Below, piece by piece: positions 35,454 to 47,417 of a stretch of DNA of 64,000 nucleotides. The notes beneath the pieces are model-generated. The model had not been told where the DNA came from. It saw only the letters and a list, made by a program, of their open reading frames with translations, and searched no databases. Made by a program: the position numbers and the translations under genes. The DNA is from Uloborus plumipes (lineage: Eukaryota > Arthropoda > Arachnida > Araneae > Uloboridae), in NCBI GenBank assembly GCA_038373865.1, contig JAXGGA010002162.1, positions 1 through 64,000 of the forward strand, read 5' to 3'. How positions within the stretch are numbered: position 1 is the first letter of the stretch; each line of letters starts with the position of its first letter.

Positions 35454-35775
35454 TTAATACTATTAAAATCTGTCCGCGTCTGTCTGTCTGTCCGTCTGAA
35501 GCTTGAACTCCTCAAAATCCGCTGAGAGTAGAGAATCAAACATAGGGCCGAATTCAAGTGAAACACCATTGCAAACGCTACTAGAAGTCGAATAACATTA
35601 GAATCGCATCTCGTAACGATTGCAACGTATCCAAATTTGGGAATTTGCGATTGCATTGGTAAGTTGCGATCGTCCGTGTTTCACTTAAATTCCTGCCATA
35701 GTAATATTCGACTCGAAATTTTCTAAGGAAGACAATAAGACCAACCGCGTAATTCTACGACGTTAATTCTGTAAC
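35454..35775 (+). mobile_element. Helitron, unit 4, 5' fragment
   Basis: TTAATACTATTAAAATCTG and the following ~300 bp match the heads of units 1-3. Similarity breaks off after ACGACGTTAATT near 35768. A Harbinger-like MITE interrupts it at 35545-35697. Confidence 0.75.
35545..35697. mobile_element. Harbinger-like MITE (153 bp, ATA duplication)
   Basis: GGGCCGAATTCAAGTGAAAC opens and a CACTTAAATTCCTGCC end closes it. ATA is duplicated at 35542-35544 and 35698-35700. The surrounding Helitron sequence is continuous across the insertion. This is the short form, without the TGACGTCA core. Confidence 0.8.
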
Positions 35776-36253
35776 TCAGAACCAGAACGACGTAAGTCCA
35801 AAAATGTCGATTTTCACTTTTTTGCTTCATTATATGTAGAATCTTATTCCACATCGACCCATTGAAACAGTACTCGATAAAAGAAATTATTTATTTCCGT
35901 GAAAACAGCGCTAGTCCCATCTAGAGCCGCTATATAGACAGGCCCAATGCATGAAGCTTAAGTTTCACCACTTTGGATCCTACTCATAGACTTTTACTTT
36001 CATTTTTCATTGTTGCGGAGCTAGGGTTACCAGAGCAAAATTTCGGGACATTGCCAAGCTTTGTTAAATTCACGTGAAAAGTTACCAAAAAGCGATAACT
36101 CGCCAGAAAAGACAACCCTCAAACACGCGCTGGATCCAAAGTGGTCAAACTTAATCTTGATGCGTCGGCTCGTCTATGTAGGGATCTTAGGCAGGAATTC
36201 AAGTGAAACACCAATGCAATCACTTCGAGGCGATCGCAAATTGCAATCGCTAC

Positions 36254-39200
36254 CAGAGGTGGCGCTAGAAAATGCCCGACAAGGGGGCAAGCTTGCCCGA
36301 CAGGGGGGCACAGGTATAATTAAAAAATTTAGTTACAAAAACTAAGTTTCTTATAATATGCAGTTTTTTTGAAATTCAAGTCCTAAAAACGCTATTTTAG
36401 ACAATCTTTAATTATGTAGAAGGGCAATGGTGCACTACACTCAGGGGTGCCCACAGGGGGAGATTATGGCCCAAGTTGCGCCATCAAAATTTTTGCGGGG
36501 GATTTTTAAAACTAATTTAATATTTATTTAATTCATTAATTTATTTTTTTAATTTAAATTATTTGCTGATTTTTTTAAATAAAAATTATTCATTTATTTT
36601 TTTTAATCAATTTTTTTTTTATTTCGTTATTATAATTTTTTATTTATTTATTTCCTTTGTGTATTTTTTATTTATTTATTTCCTTTCCGTTGTGCCTGGA
36701 AGAGAACAAAAGTGATTCTATTTCGCGCATAGTTAGCACTTTCAAAAAATTAATAATAAATAAAAAAAATAATAGTTATAATTTAAAAAAATAAATAAAT
36801 AATATTAAAAAAAATAAATAAATAATATTAAAAAAAATAAATAAATATTTAAATAAATAAATAATATTAAAAAAATACATTTATTAAAAAATAGGGGTAA
36901 AAATAAAAAATAAAAAGCACAAGAGGGTTGTGAAAAATTTGGTGGGGGGGGGGGGATTTGCGCCATTGAGCTTGGGGGGGATGGGCACCCCTGACTACAC
37001 TGGATATATATATATATTTTTTTTAGTTTTAAGTCCAAAAATCCCATTTGTTGGCAATTTTTGACTAAGTTGCAGAGTTTTATTGCAGATTTCTTAATTG
37101 AAGAGGGACCACGTGTGGTACAATTTTTAATCAGAACCACTTGTTCACAGTTTCTATTTTTGATAAATAAAGCGGCTTCTTTTAAGAAAAAAAAAAGTAC
37201 AGGGGCATCGTTTGGTTCGGGACTCTTCCCCGAAATATTCTTAAGAATTACTCCTAAAAACGCAATTATTGGAGGCCTTTGACGACGATAGGGTAAGGGT
37301 TGTGGGACAGAGACTGTCTCCCAGAAATTATTCAAAATTGTGCCCAAAACAAAAATTTTGTATGCTTTTTTTCGACAACGTTTTTGAAAATCTAGTTGGC
37401 TTTATAGGTTGTTGTTGTTTCTTGGGTGGGGGGGGGGGGAGCAATTTTAAAAATTTCCTATTTCTTGATTTTTTCCCATTAAGAAAAACGAGAAGCCAAC
37501 CTTTGTCAGATGGGGGAGGCGGCCCGGTGACCTAACTGATATAAAATCGCCCAGTTTGACTCTCGGTGATGGCCCTGGTCAGCTACCCCAATGAAGCAAT
37601 CACGATTTTTATTATTGTTACTATTTATTTATTTCAACTGCTGCTCGCAAAGGTTTCTATGATGTTACTTTTCCTTTCGGTTAAAAAACATTCGAAAATA
37701 ATATTTCTTTAGTTAGAAGTTAGATTACAGGAAATCCTTAACTAAGATTTAAAGATCACATTTCCTATCGAAATTTTACAGAAAAAAAAAATTAATCATC
37801 TTGATTCATGTCTTTCTATACATTTTATTTATTTTTTAATACTGGGAAGGTTTTTCATTTTTTTAACATTGCAAAATGAGATTGACGACTCCTTACCTGA
37901 AAAACTGGCAGGGGACCGGGAGAACCGCCCTATGTTAAAGAAGTGCGCAACAGTGTGATTCCATTTGTTTACCTATTTGCTTAAAATTCGAACCAAAGAA
38001 AAGAAAAAATATGTTTTCTAAAGTGCAAGAAAACTATTTTTTTTTTTTTTTTTTTGTGCACAGTAAAACATTTAAAATTAATGCAGGTGCAATTAATTTT
38101 TACTTTTAGATTAAATGTTATAAAGGCATTACAAACAACCAACAGCAGTTACATTCTGCTACTATCATTTAATATATTAATGGAAAAATCATATAACTTG
38201 TAATCTCATAATGCGACAGTTAATTAAAGCGTTTGCTACGATTTATAGATATGCTTCCCATTTATTGACATGTATTTTAAAACAAAGAACACATGCATTT
38301 TAATTTTTAAAAAATCTGGTATGGACCCCACACTACTTCCTTTTGTGTGTAAATTTCTTAGTGTTGCCTTAAGTGTTAAAAAAAGGTGCTTGGAGTGAGC
38401 AAGGTAACAATTCAAATATTTGCTCCCCTAATCTGCCACGAAACAATGCAAAAAATATTTTTCAATGGTTAATTTTCTGAATATTGCTGATTTTAATATC
38501 ATTCAGTGAATTTTTCGCAAAATATCGCCAAGTTGAACCCAAATTCAAAAAATAACTTTTCGCCAAATTTGTCGCCAATTTGGCGATATGTTGCCAAGTT
38601 GGTGCCAAACACTTGGCGACCAAAAGCTTGGCGACATATCGCCAAGTGATCGCGCCAATTCATATCACTTGAGTCTGCATTGAAATTAACACTCATTTAC
38701 CCAAAAAAGGGGTAAAACACCCCCTTGGGAACATTCGAATGCAACCACAACAGGAGGTGCACAACTAGACCATCCTCAGAGCCTACATACCAAGCTAGAA
38801 GCTTCTACGGCATATAGTTTTTGAGTTATGCGACCCACATACATACATACATACATCCGCACACACGTACATACAGACGTCACGAGAAAACTCGTCGTAA
38901 TTAACTCGGGGGTGGTTGAAAAGGATTTTTCGGCTGCTTATATGTTGGTAGGTACATATGCACGTGCTGACAGGTCGAAAAAACTAATGAACATTCATTC
39001 GGGGGTGAGCAAAATCAAAATTTAGACTCAAATTTGAGTGATTTTTTTTTCGCGATCACAATACTTCCTTTTCTACGGAAAAGGAAGTAAAAAAGGAAAT
39101 TTAAAGCAAACCATAATAATTTCTGCTTGTTACCTTGTTGATGAAGGAAAACGTTTCAGTCAACCTATCATAAGGTTCAAAGACAACAGGGAGATGATGG

Positions 39201-40038
39201 AGAGAAAGACCGGCGGAAAATTTTCTTTCGACGAAAACGTCTTTCTTTCGTAAACTGCTCTTTCTACTTCTCTGACTGAAGCCAAAGATTTGCTTCAAGC
39301 TCCCGCCAAAAATCATCCTCCCTCCCCGACCGACACCTGTTACTCGTGTTACACTAATTAAAACTGTCTGACGATGCACAATCGTACAATAGTGATTCTG
39401 GCGACGCTCGCAATTCCGGAGTCCTGAGGCGGGAGATAGCCAGCCCCTTCACCAGCGGGGAGGGGGGAGGATGTCTTTTCCTTTCTTCACACAGTCGTCG
39501 GGTCTTACCGCTCATCCCCAAGTATCATCAGCCCTCCTTGGTGGTGGCAAAGGCCCTGAGAGAAACACGTGTCTAGCGGCTGGTCTATCATATTCTCAGA
39601 AAGTGACAATGACTTGCCACGCTGCTGGCGGTTTACGGGTGGGACCTCTGGTTAGAAAAGGAGAGGGGAAGATTTGTCCTTTTCCACCTGAACAAAAATA
39701 ACTTTTTCCAGCAGAACTTACGTTCATCCAAAAGAGATACGATGGTAGAGTCCTGAAGATTCTCGTGTTCGAAGTTAGTCTGGGAATTGCGAACTTAGTC
39801 GAATAATGGGAATATCTTAAGAAAAAATAAAGTTTTCTCAGTTGAATGATTTTACTCAAATTATTTTACTGATCTGTCGGAATCAGAAGAAATTTCGGCA
39901 CTTAGATTTCTGTCGGAAAATTTGATCGTCGGAAATTTTTTCCCCGACGAAGTTAGATATTTTCCCCGATGGGGGGGGGCAAGACGTTTCCGACGGGGGG
40001 GCTATTGCTCCCCTGCCCCATAGCTAGCGCCGCCACTG
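36254..40038. mobile_element. Large non-autonomous hAT element, copy 1 (TSD ATCGCTAC)
   Basis: CAGAGGTGGCGCTAG at 36254 is mirrored by CTAGCGCCGCCACTG ending at 40038. The 8-bp duplication ATCGCTAC is exact (36246-36253, 40039-40046). Subterminal CCGACAGGGGGGCA-type motifs lie at both ends. Its interior matches that of copy 2 at 47653-61714 in several blocks: 36300-36430, 37000-37500, 37640-38300 and 39100-40038. No transposase frame was found. Frames at 36805-37535 are low-complexity or G-run artefacts. Confidence 0.9.
38311..39096. mobile_element. TIR element, 'TACTTCC' family, copy 2
   Basis: Reverse-orientation copy of the outer element at 3309-5688, including ACTACTTCCTTTT at one end, the ATCGCCAAGT motifs (38520-38645), an ACATACATAC run and GGAAAAGGAAGTA at the other end. 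The second large hAT copy lacks it: near 60750 the flanking sequence is continuous, which defines the insertion. No coding capacity. Confidence 0.78.
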
Positions 40039-40201
40039 ATCGCTACTGGAAGTCGAATTACATTAGAATCGCATCTCGTAGCGATTGCAACGTATCCAAA
40101 TTTGGGAATTTGCGATTGCATTGGTGAGTTACGATCGTTCGTGTTTCAATTGAATTCCTCCCTTATATTTTTTCTCTGGTATCATTTAAAAATGCCTGCC
40201 A

Positions 40202-40304
40202 GGCAGGAATTCAAGTGAAACAAGGACGATCGCAACTCACCAATGCAATCACAAATTCCCAAATTTGGATACGTTACAATCGCTATGAGATGCGAGATGG
40301 TGTT
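40202..40304. mobile_element. Truncated Harbinger-like MITE
   Basis: GGCAGGAATTCAAGTGAAAC at 40202 followed by typical short-form interior (CAATCACAAATTCCCAAA). The expected far end is missing; the next element starts after TTA at 40305. Confidence 0.7.
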
Positions 40305-40307
40305 TTA

Positions 40308-40611
40308 GGCAAGGATTCAAGTGAAACACCATTGCAATCGCTTCGAATTAAAATCGCTACTAGGAAGTGAATTACATTATCATCAACTTAACTTGGCACT
40401 GACGTCACTACGGATGGAGCCAATAAGAGCTCACAAGCAGTCAGTGATCTCCTCTTATTCGCCAAGTAGGCTGTGACGTTTTATCTAGCTCGTTTTTCAT
40501 AGGCAAACGTCACGCTGACGTCACGATGTTTTTATCAAAAAACGTTCTAATGTAATTCATTTCCAGTGGCGATTGTAATTTGCGATCGCCTGTTTCACTT
40601 GAATCCCTGCC
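40308..40611. mobile_element. Harbinger-like MITE, long form with CRE palindromes
   Basis: GGCAAGGATTCAAGTGAAAC opens and TTTCACTTGAATCCCTGCC closes it; TTA flanks at 40305-40307 and 40612-40614. The interior carries TGACGTCA near 40400 and 40515, and a GAGCTCAC..AGGAGATCGC-type block shared with the copies at 22985-23830. Confidence 0.85.
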
Positions 40612-40631
40612 TTACTTAAATTCCTGCCTTA

Positions 40632-40823
40632 GGGCTAAATTCAAGTGAAACAAGGACAATCGCAACTCACCATTGCAATCGTAAATTCCCAAATTTGGGT
40701 CCGTCCAAGTGAAACGTTACAATCTCTACGAGATGCTATTCTATCGTTATTCGACTTCCAATAGCGATTGCAATTGCTATCGCCTCGAAGAGATTGCAAT
40801 GGTGTTTCACTTGAATTCGGCCC
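40632..40823. mobile_element. Harbinger-like MITE, short form
   Basis: GGGCTAAATTCAAGTGAAAC opens and TTTCACTTGAATTCGGCCC closes it, with TTA at 40629-40631 and 40824-40826. The right TTA is also the left flank of the next MITE. Confidence 0.82.
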
Positions 40824-40826
40824 TTA

Positions 40827-41128
40827 GGCAAGGATTCAAGTGAAACACCATTGCAATCGTTTCGAATTGCAATCGCTACTGGAAGTGAATTACATTATCA
40901 TCAACTTAACTTGGCATGACGTCACTACGGGTGGAGCCAATAAGAGCTCACAAGCACTCAGCGATCTCCTCTTATTCGCCAAGTAGGCTGTGACGTTTTA
41001 TCTAGCTCGTTTTACATAGGCAAACGTCACGCTGACGTCACGATGTTTTTATCAAGAAACGTTCTTATGTAATTCATTTCCAGTAGCGATTGTAATTTGC
41101 GATGGCCTGGTTCACTTGAATCCCTGCC
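40827..41128. mobile_element. Harbinger-like MITE, long form, adjacent to the TMED2 promoter
   Basis: GGCAAGGATTCAAGTGAAAC opens and TTCACTTGAATCCCTGCC closes it; TTA flanks at 40824-40826 and 41129-41131. It contains two full TGACGTCA palindromes (40917-40924, 41033-41040), the consensus CRE bound by CREB/ATF proteins, plus half sites. Its right end is about 155 bp from the TMED2 start codon. Any regulatory role is inference. Confidence 0.85.
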
Positions 41129-41284
41129 TTAGTTTGCTCTCCAGCCAGTCCTCTCACTCAGTGAATAAAATAAGTATCATTTCAAAACATCGTAATGGCA
41201 TCGCTTTGATGTTTTCCGTCCATTTAAAGTAAATGAACGTGGCTTAACGAGTTTGGTCTGTTTTGACCGTAAAATAATTTTACA
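41129..41284 (+). promoter_or_regulatory. Likely TMED2 core promoter and 5' UTR
   Basis: The only unique sequence between the last MITE and the TMED2 start codon. It contains CTCTCCAGCCAGTCCTCTCA near 41137 and TTCCGTCCATTTAAAG near 41213. There is no clear TATA box at a sensible distance. A transcription start here, or within the MITE, is inferred from the position of the start codon only; an upstream noncoding exon is possible. Confidence 0.4.
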
Positions 41285-41479
41285 ATGTTTGTTCATTTTG
41301 GCCATACGGTGATTTTTAAATGCTTTCTTCTAATCTTATTAGTTCCATTTATTAAATGCTACTTTGTAAACATTGATGCTCACGCAGAAGAATGCTTTTT
41401 TGACAAAGTGACCGCCGGCACTAAGATGGGATTGACGTTTGAGGTAGCAGAAGGAGGATTTCTTGATATTGATGTAAAA
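41285..41479 (+). CDS. TMED2: TMED2 (p24 beta family), exon 1
   Basis: p24-family type I membrane protein that cycles between ER and Golgi in COPI/COPII vesicles and acts in cargo sorting. The exon encodes residues 1-65. A hydrophobic signal peptide (about 1-25) ends in PFIKC; mature [14 protein letters not shown] starts where TMED2 orthologues start. The first half of the GOLD domain follows, including the conserved EECFF cysteine (C37), [19 protein letters not shown] and a final K. Start chosen at the ATG giving a complete signal peptide. The splice donor is AAA|GTAAGA, phase 0. The gene continues with exon 2 after a ~2.5-kb intron. A p24 paralogue is the only real alternative; the match to TMED2 is very strong. 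Confidence 0.96.
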
Positions 41480-43960
41480 GTAAGACTTTTACGTACCATG
41501 GTGTCTCTTTCTACAACAAATGCAATATTTCTTTTTAGACAAGAATCCTGTACCATAAGTATTATGTTTCACAGAAAGAAAAAAAAATCTCATTTCTGCT
41601 TACCTCCTTTTCCCCCTTCCCCTCTCTCTTCAATGAAAACAATACAGCATTTGAACTAAAATGTTTAACATAGACAATACACACACATATATGCATCTGA
41701 TATTGCAGTCTAATATTAATTTCATAGAAGTTTAGGCATTGATAGTCATGAAATCAGAAAATACAAAATAAAAAATAGAACCATTTTGACCTAATATGCC
41801 AGTCCAACGTCACCTAAGATTAATGTTAAATGGCATGACCATTCATAGCAATGGCATAAGGCTGATAAATGCAACAGGTATGTGCCTTCCCCTTACTAAA
41901 ATAAAAAGTTGCTTAATAGCTGACAAGATTTCCCTTTTCATTGTGAGTTTTTTATGATTTAAATACATTATAAATCCCATGAGAGGAAAAAAAATGGATG
42001 AGAAAATCTCTCCCTCTATTTCAATTTGAGTGATATTTTTGAAAACTGTAAGAGATTTTTGATTAAATATTTATTCCACAAAATATTACAATGCTTAAAA
42101 GTCCAGTATTATTATTTATTTTTACATTACTGAAATTTATTACTGGGCTCATTATGTTCAAAACATGTAATTGAATGAATTTGAGAAGAAATGTTTTTGA
42201 AAAAATGAAAACAAAGTAAATAAATAAATTCAAAAACTAATGCAGTTTTTGTACTCTCTGTGTGGAAATTAGTTCGTTTTTTTACTCGTTAATTTTTGTT
42301 AAGTTGTCATATTCAAATGAGTTGAAATTTTCACCTTTTCAAAATTCAGCATTTCTCTTACTTCTTGGAAAATCTAGCTTTAACATTTCTAATTATGTGT
42401 TTCAAAGGATTGGTAATAGATCGATATATGTAACTATACGATATGTCAAAGTGGAAGAGAATCGGTGAAGAAAAATACAGTAGAAAAGAAAGGGTTTGAT
42501 TTTAGCAAAATCAAGGATTTTAAAATTGTTGTTCCAGGTTTTTCAACTTTGAGAAGCAACTTTGCATCTTTTTATTTTTCTTTCTTCATTTCTTAATCTT
42601 TTACTTTTTATTAGTGATTCAATTTAACAGGTGTAACAAAATCACTAGAAAATCCCACATCAAAGTTTTTTTTCCCACATTAAGATTTCTTTTAAAAGTG
42701 CAATTCTCGCACTCTATCGGCAACCTTGGGCATCATAGTAACTGAATGGTTGCTTTTATCGTAGTTATTTTCTCAGTGTTTTAAAGTATGGATTTTCGAT
42801 CAACTGATGCAACTATCTGTTATGAGGTTTTTCTAGAATTTCTTCCATATGTAATTGAATTAGTGAAAAATCTTTGGAATAATAATTTTGTATACCGTAG
42901 AATTCCAATTAGAGGAAATCCAACTTTTATTTGCTGATTATCTGGATGGCTTTCACACAGAATTTCAGGAAAAAAAAATCAAGACGGAAATGTCTTGTAA
43001 TTCTCAAAATGATTTTATTTTGTTTACCCAGTCCTCGGGCACATTGCTATCATTAAATTATTTGGATGGGGAGTCTTCCTCACATAGTGTAGCTCTATTA
43101 TTAGCTTTTTAATATGGAGCACTTGTAAATATGCCTAGCATGGAAAACTTAGCTTTTAACTTAATTAACTAAAAATTTGTTTGCTTTAGAAATAGTATTT
43201 TTCTCCTATTGTCAACACACATGTCGCAAAGATTCCAATAAATGGATTTTTTGGAATCTTTCGATTATCCGATTGGGGTCAGGCCCCAATTTATTCTGGT
43301 ATTTGCAGTTTTTCCCGAGCCATGACAAATCTTGAAGCTACCATCCTCCCCTATTTTCCACTAAGTTTGAAAAATCTTGTCACACTTTGAAAAGTGTGAG
43401 AGGCTCTTGAAATTGTGAGTTAGTCACAAAGGAAAGGGAGGGGAAGAAAGAAGTGTGACATTACACATTTTTTGTGAGGATATGTACATGGAAAATGGTG
43501 AGGTTTGTCAAGGGTAAGGATTTAAGTGAAGTGTGACACTGTGACAAAAGGGAAACCCTATCCCCCTCAATGTTGAAAAAAAGTGACATCTTTTATGAAC
43601 AGCCCTTTACTATTTACGGATTTATTTAACCTCAAATTCTATTAACTTGGTGAGATATCAGGAATCTGTGCTCTGGGCTCATTTTTGATGAGAAATTGGC
43701 TGATTTTCCCTTATTAGATGGCATTTCAAACCTAATAGATAGCTTAATTTTAGTAAAAAATGTTGTATGTGAATCTAAAGCTATAAATACAAACATGTTA
43801 GAGCTTAAGTAGGTTGTGAGTCGGAGAGCTATTTATAGGTGTGAGGATAAGCATATATGTGCTAATAGATCTGTGATTTGAAGCGATCAATTTGAAGTAT
43901 GAAACAAAATACTAAGATTCTACATCAACTATGTGTTTTTATTTCAATTTTTTATTGCAG
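41480..43960 (+). other. TMED2 intron 1
   Basis: GTAAGA donor and a TTTTTTATTGCAG acceptor with a strong pyrimidine tract. The intron is AT-rich with no recognised transposon termini, in strong contrast to intron 2. Frames at 42262-42468 and 42888-43112 look like chance. Confidence 0.85.
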
Positions 43961-44153
43961 ATTACTGGCCCTGACGGAAAAGTGATTTACCAAGGAGAGC
44001 GGGAATCAAATGGAAAATACACTTTTGCTGCCCACATGGATGGTGTCTTTACATATTGTTTTAGCAATGCCATGTCCACAATGACACCTAAAATTGTCAT
44101 GTTCTCTATGGATGTTGGAGATGCACCCAAAGCAAATGACGGAGAAACTGATG
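43961..44153 (+). CDS. TMED2: TMED2 (p24 beta family), exon 2
   Basis: Encodes residues 66-129 plus one base. It covers the second half of the GOLD domain: [36 protein letters not shown] with the partner cysteine (C98), and [19 protein letters not shown] leading into the linker. All blocks align without gaps to the TMED2 family as I know it. The acceptor is TTTATTGCAG|ATT. The donor GAT G|GTTGGT is a weak but valid GT site; it is the only one giving the correct frame (GCA CAC, AH) with exon 3. Confidence 0.95.
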
Positions 44154-44954
44154 GTTGGTAACATTACTGTATTCTAATCATTCTTTTCTAATTAAGATTA
44201 GTAACATCATTCTATTATAGTTTATGGTCAATCCATTTGAAATCAACAAAATAAAATGAAATTTGCTCACCATTTTTGATTTTTCCTAATTTTTTTATCA
44301 TTCATTCCCAAGGGTTCACGTTTTGAAGTTAAAAACTGGTTTTTGACATTACAGGTATCAAAAAGTGGTTTAAACTGTCAAAAATTTATTCAAACTGTCA
44401 AAAACCTGACAACTAAGTGAGAATTGTAAAAAGTGCACTGTATGTGTAATTTTTAAGCATATTTTAAATCCATAAAAATGTACATTCATTGCATTACAAA
44501 AAAGTGCTTCCAAAAGAATCATTTTCTAACAAGTTCAAGCAATTATAAATCAGATTTTATGGTTACTTGATACAATTAAAATTGAAATGACATGAAGAAT
44601 GAAATATAATGCTTGAGGGGTATTAAAGTGCCATGTCAAATCAATGCAGGAAAGTAAAATTTTCTTTCTTCACCATCTCTGGAATTTATTTAAACTTTCA
44701 AATACTCTTAAAAATGCCTGTATTTAAATCACCAAATTTGCGACTATATCCTATTGAGACTATTTTACATATTACAGGCTATTAAAGTAAACAGATTGGA
44801 CTCTTTGTTGCTGGATGTAAATATTTGATTTTGAAATTTTGAGTATGATAGCATTATTTGCTTGATTAGGAATTTTTTATTTGCAAAACCAATTAAAGTA
44901 TTTGGCTGCCTATTGTAGCTCACACTTAAATATTACTCTGCTGGACTACTTAAA

Positions 44955-45301
44955 GATCCATAGAGGGTTCATTCGTTATTTTTCATATTTTCTCTTCAAG
45001 TACAGAAAGAATGCGGTCCTTCAGCAATGGCAACACAAATGGATATATACAGGAAAACCTCATAGGGGTATTTTTCTCCTATAGGGGCTGGATACCCCAC
45101 TTCATTTTTAATGCAGACTTGATCTTCCAATACAAAAATAGTGAACGGTTCATTTTGATCAAGCGGTTCAAAATAAACCGTTACCGTTAAACGGTTTATT
45201 TGGAACAGTTTAACCATTTGTATTGCCATGGCTGAAGGACCGCATTCTTTCTGTATTTGAAGAGAAAATATGAAAAGTAACGAATGATCCCTCTATGGAT
45301 C
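44955..45301. repeat. Long inverted repeat in TMED2 intron 2
   Basis: The left arm 44955-45042 and right arm 45214-45301 are reverse complements over about 88 bp with only a handful of mismatches, separated by ~170 bp. Shared motifs include GAATGCGGTCCTTCAGC. Transcribed, it would form a long hairpin about 0.8 kb downstream of exon 2. It may be a MITE relic. Confidence 0.85.
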
Positions 45302-47417
45302 TTTCGGGTGGTGACTGTTAAATACCTATAATTTATAGGAGTTCTTTATGTATAAGTTACTTTTTATAATTCTGAGCTAAAAAAAATGACAGAAAACTTA
45401 TGATAGGGTAAGTGCTCCAGTAGTCGGCCAGTCTCCAGTAGTCGGCCACAATGACATAAAACTCCTCATAAATAGTACATTTTTAATTCAAAATCAGATA
45501 TGGCGCATTCACACATTCATGTACTTATCCTCAATCATCAACCAGTGGCAGTTAAGTTTTGGGTACTTTTTTTGAATTAGTAATGAGTCATTTCATTTTG
45601 AATGGTGTGCTCGTTATCCAAGATTGCAATTCTGCTTATTTTTCAGCTAAGAGGACACGTCTTCTTAAAATGGCCAATTACACTTATTAATTTAATTCTA
45701 CTGTAAATTTGAGTGATTTTTATCTTAATGGAATGTCGAACATAATGTTTCAATGAAAGAGCGAACTCCTGGTTAAGCTCGATTATTTTTTAAAGGGGTG
45801 GCCGACTACTGGGTACAGAATTCTTCTGCATTTCCAATAGTCGGCCATGGTAGGCCGACCACTGGTTCTAAGCAGTTTGGATGATTTATCCAGTAGTCGG
45901 CCACATACTTAATGTAGCTTTTCATTCTTAATAGGGGTTCATAAAATTAAAACTAAATTAACTTATTGAAATACAGCGACAATTTAACTGTTTTGAGTAA
46001 AAATTCCTTTTTCAAAGTTTATTTTTCTTGAAAAATAGTAATGAAATTAAATGTCTTAACTTCTTTTGACTACCATTTCGACATTTTATTGCGCCTAGTG
46101 TTGTAAATTTAATTAAATTCTAAAAAAGAGATTTTTAAATATGCATACATTGAGTTAAGATTATAAGTTTTAATACTCATCTAGTTATTATCAAATGGTG
46201 TTTTAATACTTTTTCTTATCAAATTTTATGTTAAACTAATGAAATTGGCGAAACGAGTGATTTGACTTCTATTGATACTTATTTGGCAGTTAATAAACAT
46301 TCCCCAATTATAGGAGATATGATGCATTACTTCAATAGACACATAGGCTCAAGTTATTTAGTGAGTGCCAAGCATGTAATTATTCTTTCTTTTGCTATTA
46401 TGCTTAACTTTTTACTTAACCAATGGTTCAAGACCCCTGTGCTCTATTTAGGATAATTGTTTCAAATGTTGGTACATTTTCACTAATGATTCTCCCCAAA
46501 TGTTTGACTTCTTGAGTTTTCTTCGCTAGAGGATTAGAATTGTGCTGAGTTAATATCAAAACTACATGGTTACATTGTTGCGAACTAAATTTCGGTTTGT
46601 TTTCAAGGTTATTCCTTGTTTACTAATATTCTTTTCGAAAGCTGTAAGATTACTTTCATGACATCACGAGTTCCATTTACTTCCTTATTTCATCTTACTT
46701 CAATTAGTTTAAAATAAATAAACTTACTTCAGTGGAACATTCTGTGCTAGATGAAGCCTTGATGGAGATTCCTTTCAGCGCATTTTTGAATGTATTTTTA
46801 CTTGCACAGTTTTGGAAGCAATCATTTTTGAAACTACAGTTTTAGTTTTATATTCCGTATGTTGAAATTCCGTTCTAATGAATATGAACCAGTTAAGTGC
46901 CAATGTGTTATTGGTCATGAATTGTGTCGACTCTTCTATTATTACGTTTTTATGTTTACATAAACAACAAAGCAGTTTTTCATTTCTTGATTCTTTGGTC
47001 ATTATCACTAAAAACTGCTGTTCACTACAAAACTATTCCTGTTTTTTTACTTCGTAAGCAAGTACATTTTGTAGATTTTATATAAACATCGTTTATTTCG
47101 TCCCTTCTTGCATCTTTAGTAAGTGCTGCTGAAATTCTTTTCTTTAGAAGCTTTTTTTTTTAACTTTCTTTTAAGCCCAAACTACGTATATGCAATACGT
47201 AATACTTTATTGCAACAACATTTATTTTATCTTTTATCACTTATTTCACAATACAAAGTTAAATCGTTTATTTCTGGAGATCGTCCTAAAACAGTGTCCG
47301 GGTTTAACAAGAGGAAAGGGTGGTTAATTAAACTGTGACAGATTGCGGCAGGGTGAGGGGAGGTAACAAATATGAGTTTTCATATTTTGGTTCGCACAAA
47401 AGCATTTTATGTAACAA

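Larger units (their letters stand above)
36190..40162. mobile_element. Harbinger-like MITE split by a hAT element
   Basis: GGCAGGAATTCAAGTGAAAC at 36190 pairs with an inverted end closing at 40162. TTA flanks both (36187-36189, 40163-40165). Its sequence runs to CAATCGCTAC at 36253 and resumes after the duplicated ATCGCTAC at 40047. Removing the hAT element leaves a ~180-bp MITE. Confidence 0.8.

Noticed and set aside
36805..37535. 180-codon frame on - and opposing frames on +
   Set aside because: Built from A/T homopolymers and G runs inside the hAT element; low-complexity translation.
39101..39859. Possible gene at 39.1-39.9 kb, repeated at 60.8-61.4 kb
   Set aside because: Frames are not conserved between the two hAT copies, which differ by frame-breaking indels, so this is noncoding transposon interior.
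44154..44165. Alternative exon 2 donor at GTAACA (44158)
   Set aside because: It breaks the frame into exon 3. The GTTGGT donor at 44154 gives the conserved AHQNK junction.
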